A stretch of 7,556 nucleotides of DNA. It comes from Clostridiales bacterium UBA2432. GTDB lineage: Bacteria; Bacillota; Clostridia; Lachnospirales; Vallitaleaceae. Below the pieces are notes generated by a model, which saw nothing but the letters and a program-made list of their open reading frames with translations, was not told the origin of the DNA and did no database searches. Where the stretch lies: positions 1 through 7,556 of the forward strand of contig DDQW01000025.1 of the NCBI GenBank assembly GCA_002342805.1, read 5' to 3'. Positions 6,083 through 7,556 of the stretch are shown one piece after another (within the stretch, counting starts at the first letter, position 1; each line of letters opens with the position of its first letter). A program made the position numbers and the translations under genes.

Positions 6083-6511
6083 ATGAATTATGATGAATTA
6101 TTAAAAAAATATAATAAGGCAATAAAACATATTTCTAAATTGGAAGAAGAGATTAGAATACTAAAATTTGAACTTAGTCATGATACTGATAAAGAAACAA
6201 TGGTAGTTCATGAAGCTACTGAGGTATATGACGATATTGATAATACCAGCAGTAATAAAGAAAAGGTAGAATTATACCTGTCATTATTCAGAGGACGCGA
6301 AGATGCTTGTGCTAAAAGATGGGTGAGTAATAAAACCGGTAAATTTGGGTATTCTCCTTACTATCTTAATGAATGGATTGATGGCTTATGTGGTAAAAAG
6401 AATCGAATTAAATGTTCGAAGTGTAAAAATCAAAAGTTCATTGGGCTAGATGTAGATACTCTCATAAAACATTTTAAAGGTAAAGAGACACTTGGACACT
6501 TACCCCATTGA
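6083..6511 (+). CDS. TOTE protein, N-terminal segment
   Basis: 142 codons from an ATG with AGGTGA at 6074-6079. Residues 1-31 form a charged coiled coil (LLKKYNKAIKHISKLEEEI). Residues 63-100 carry the family signature LSLFRGRED followed by AKRW and GYSPYYLNEW. C103, C111 and C114 (C-x7-C-x2-C) may bind a metal. The family sequence continues to KGKETLG at residue 138. The last four residues before the TGA at 6509 are out-of-family and result from the frame change near 6497. This is the only piece with a proper translation start, and alone it lacks the primase active site. Confidence 0.75.
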   Translation: MNYDELLKKYNKAIKHISKLEEEIRILKFELSHDTDKETMVVHEATEVYDDIDNTSSNKEKVELYLSLFRGREDACAKRWVSNKTGKFGYSPYYLNEWIDGLCGKKNRIKCSKCKNQKFIGLDVDTLIKHFKGKETLGHLPH

Positions 6512-6947
6512 CCAGGAAGATATGTGTTATTTAGTAGTGATGGACTTTGATAAGAATAATTGGCAGGAAGAAGTAAAGACGGTAGTTAGTGTATGTAAAG
6601 AAAGTAATATTTCATGTCATGTTGAACGGTCACGGTCAGGTGCTGGAGGTCATGTATGGTATTTCTTTGAAGAAAAGTTAACTGCATCAAATGCTAGAAA
6701 GTTTGCATTAGCTATTTTGGATATAGCAATGGATGAAGATTCTAATATATCAATCAAAGCATATGATCGGTTGATACCTAGTCAAGATTTTTTGATTAAG
6801 GAAGGTTTTGGTAACTTGATTGCATTGCCACTACAAAAAGGCCCTAGAGAGAATAATAATTGTGTTTTTGTTGATGAGAAATTCATAATAATTGAAGACC
6901 AATGGAAATATTTATCTGATATAAAAAGATACCAGAAATTGATATAG
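6492..6947 (+). CDS. TOTE protein, archaeo-eukaryotic primase core segment (shifted frame)
   Basis: Family sequence resumes here at TYPIDQEDMCYL (from 6498) and runs to YLSDIKR at about 6929; the last few residues before the TAG at 6945 are out of family. AEP active-site motifs are all present: DFD (metal-binding Asp codons 6543 and 6549), SRSGAGGHVW with the His at 6651, and AYDRLIPSQD with the Asp at 6765. FGNLIALPLQKGPRE is a strongly conserved stretch of the family. A TTG at 6492 could start the frame but has no ribosome binding site, so expression would depend on the frame change upstream. The catalytic residues are intact, which argues for recent damage or a sequencing error. Confidence 0.75.
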   Translation: MDTYPIDQEDMCYLVVMDFDKNNWQEEVKTVVSVCKESNISCHVERSRSGAGGHVWYFFEEKLTASNARKFALAILDIAMDEDSNISIKAYDRLIPSQDFLIKEGFGNLIALPLQKGPRENNNCVFVDEKFIIIEDQWKYLSDIKRYQKLI

Positions 6948-7556
6948 ATAAATTTATAGCCTTGAATTACAAAAAGAGTAGCAATGATAATGAATTGACC
7001 ATAGAAGATGGAATAAACATATCAAAATCAGATTTTCCGAGTAAGATTATGGTCACACTAAGAAATGGCATTGTGGTTCAAAAAAAGGGAATATCATCAA
7101 AAGGAATTGTTTTCCTAAGAAAGATGGCATCATATTTGAATCCTGAGTTCTATTCTAAGCAAGCGATGAGAATGTCTACGTATAAAACGCCAAGGATGAC
7201 AGTGGTATATACAGAAAGTGAATTAGAAATCATCCTGCCTATTGGTGTATTAACGAATTTATTAGATGCAATGAAGAGTAAAGATATAAACATTGATTTA
7301 AAAGATGAAAGACTTTATGGTCAGACTACAGATATTAGCTTTAGTGGTGAATTAAGAAACGAACAGCAAATAGCATTTGATAAGCTAAATACCCATGATA
7401 ATGGTGTTTTATCTGCAACAACTGGATTTGGCAAGACTGTTCTTGGTGCCAGATTAATTGCTGAAAAAAGTACATCAACATTGGTTTTAGTTCATACGAA
7501 AGAATTAGCATTGCAATGGATTGATCGGCTAGGAGAATTTCTAGATATAAATTATG
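6929..7556 (+). CDS. TOTE protein, linker and SF2 helicase start (partial, runs off window)
   Basis: Open frame of 209 codons with no stop to the window end, in the same frame as the N-terminal segment. It begins IPEIDIDKFIALN, joining the preceding YLSDIKR. A linker domain follows (VVQKKGISSKGIVFLRKMA, then NPEFYSKQAMRMSTY). The helicase starts at about 7350 with a Q-motif-like LRNEQQIAFDKL, motif I ATTGFGKT (Lys codon 7433-7435) and motif Ia LVLVHTKELALQWIDRL. The DEAD/DEAH box and the C-terminal part lie beyond the edge. There is no start codon with a ribosome binding site, so this is the continuation of the 6083 gene, not a separate one. Confidence 0.78.
   Translation, partial: MPEIDIDKFIALNYKKSSNDNELTIEDGINISKSDFPSKIMVTLRNGIVVQKKGISSKGIVFLRKMASYLNPEFYSKQAMRMSTYKTPRMTVVYTESELEIILPIGVLTNLLDAMKSKDINIDLKDERLYGQTTDISFSGELRNEQQIAFDKLNTHDNGVLSATTGFGKTVLGARLIAEKSTSTLVLVHTKELALQWIDRLGEFLDINY

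Larger units (their letters stand above)
6083..7556 (+). pseudogene. TOTE conflict system primase-helicase gene, two frame changes, 3' end outside window
   Basis: Three consecutive frames together give one collinear protein of the TOTE-conflict-system family, an archaeo-eukaryotic primase (AEP) fused to a superfamily 2 helicase. Order: coiled coil, LFRGRED module with a Cys cluster, AEP core, linker, helicase motif I. The frame shifts by one base near 6497 and back by one base at the A5 run 6923-6927, so the N-terminal module and the helicase share a frame and the primase core does not. No residues appear to be missing at either junction. As written the gene yields a 142-aa product only. The cause may be decay, sequencing indels or, less likely, recoding. 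The gene runs beyond the right edge. TOTE proteins are predicted to act in conflict with foreign DNA; no biochemistry can be read here. Confidence 0.82.

Noticed and set aside
6489..6500. prfB-like +1 frameshift site (CTTGGAC versus CTTTGAC)
   Set aside because: There is no in-frame stop at the shift point and no upstream Shine-Dalgarno-like stimulator at the right distance; resemblance is superficial.
6484..6500. 8-bp tandem duplication ACACTTGG as cause of the first frame change
   Set aside because: An 8-bp duplication shifts the frame by two, but the observed change is one extra base, and no extra residues are seen.
6918..6931. Canonical tandem -1 slippery heptamer A-AAA-AAG
   Set aside because: The bases resemble it, but the zero-frame phase is ATA-AAA-AGA, so the A-site codon cannot re-pair. 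A homopolymer indel is simpler.
1..7556. CRISPR array, tRNA or rRNA genes, complete insertion sequence
   Set aside because: No regularly spaced repeats, cloverleaf sequence or transposase reading frame could be found.

Overview
The window looks like a low-G+C Gram-positive (Firmicutes), most likely a clostridial anaerobe. The clues are AT-rich DNA, strong AGGAGG-type Shine-Dalgarno sites, a T-box riboswitch before an aminoacyl-tRNA synthetase, and a tryptophanyl-tRNA synthetase with a four-cysteine iron-sulfur-type motif.

Left part (1-3200, minus strand): a large MalT/LAL-type LuxR-family regulator (808-3081) is followed by a small multi-pass DUF4386-like membrane protein (86-721). Possibly the start of a third gene runs off the left edge. 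The regulator gene has a leader with tandem 13-bp repeats. The DNA here is visibly richer in G+C than the rest.

Middle (3230-4579, plus strand): a consensus-like promoter drives a tRNA-Trp T-box leader. Its specifier codon (TGG), terminator and UGGU antiterminator bulge can all be located. It controls an intact trpS, 330 aa.

Right part (4580-7556, plus strand): an AT-rich accessory region in visible decay. It holds (i) a short, unidentified, frameshifted gene remnant ending in a 15-bp hairpin that covers the ribosome binding site of a tiny interrupted ORF; (ii) a YhcG/DUF1016 family PDDEXK nuclease whose N-terminal domain lost roughly 40 codons and its reading frame; and (iii) the first half of a TOTE-conflict-system protein (archaeo-eukaryotic primase plus SF2 helicase). 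The TOTE gene leaves frame after the N-terminal module and returns to the original frame at an A5 run before the helicase. It continues beyond the window.

Two nearly identical long palindromes (core TGTCAACACTGTTGACA and a one-base variant) lie inside the nuclease gene and between the nuclease and TOTE genes. Nothing annotated here explains them. The TOTE/YhcG pair is the best candidate for a defence-type system, but as sequenced both genes are broken. Either this is a decaying island, or the frame changes are sequencing errors or recoding.
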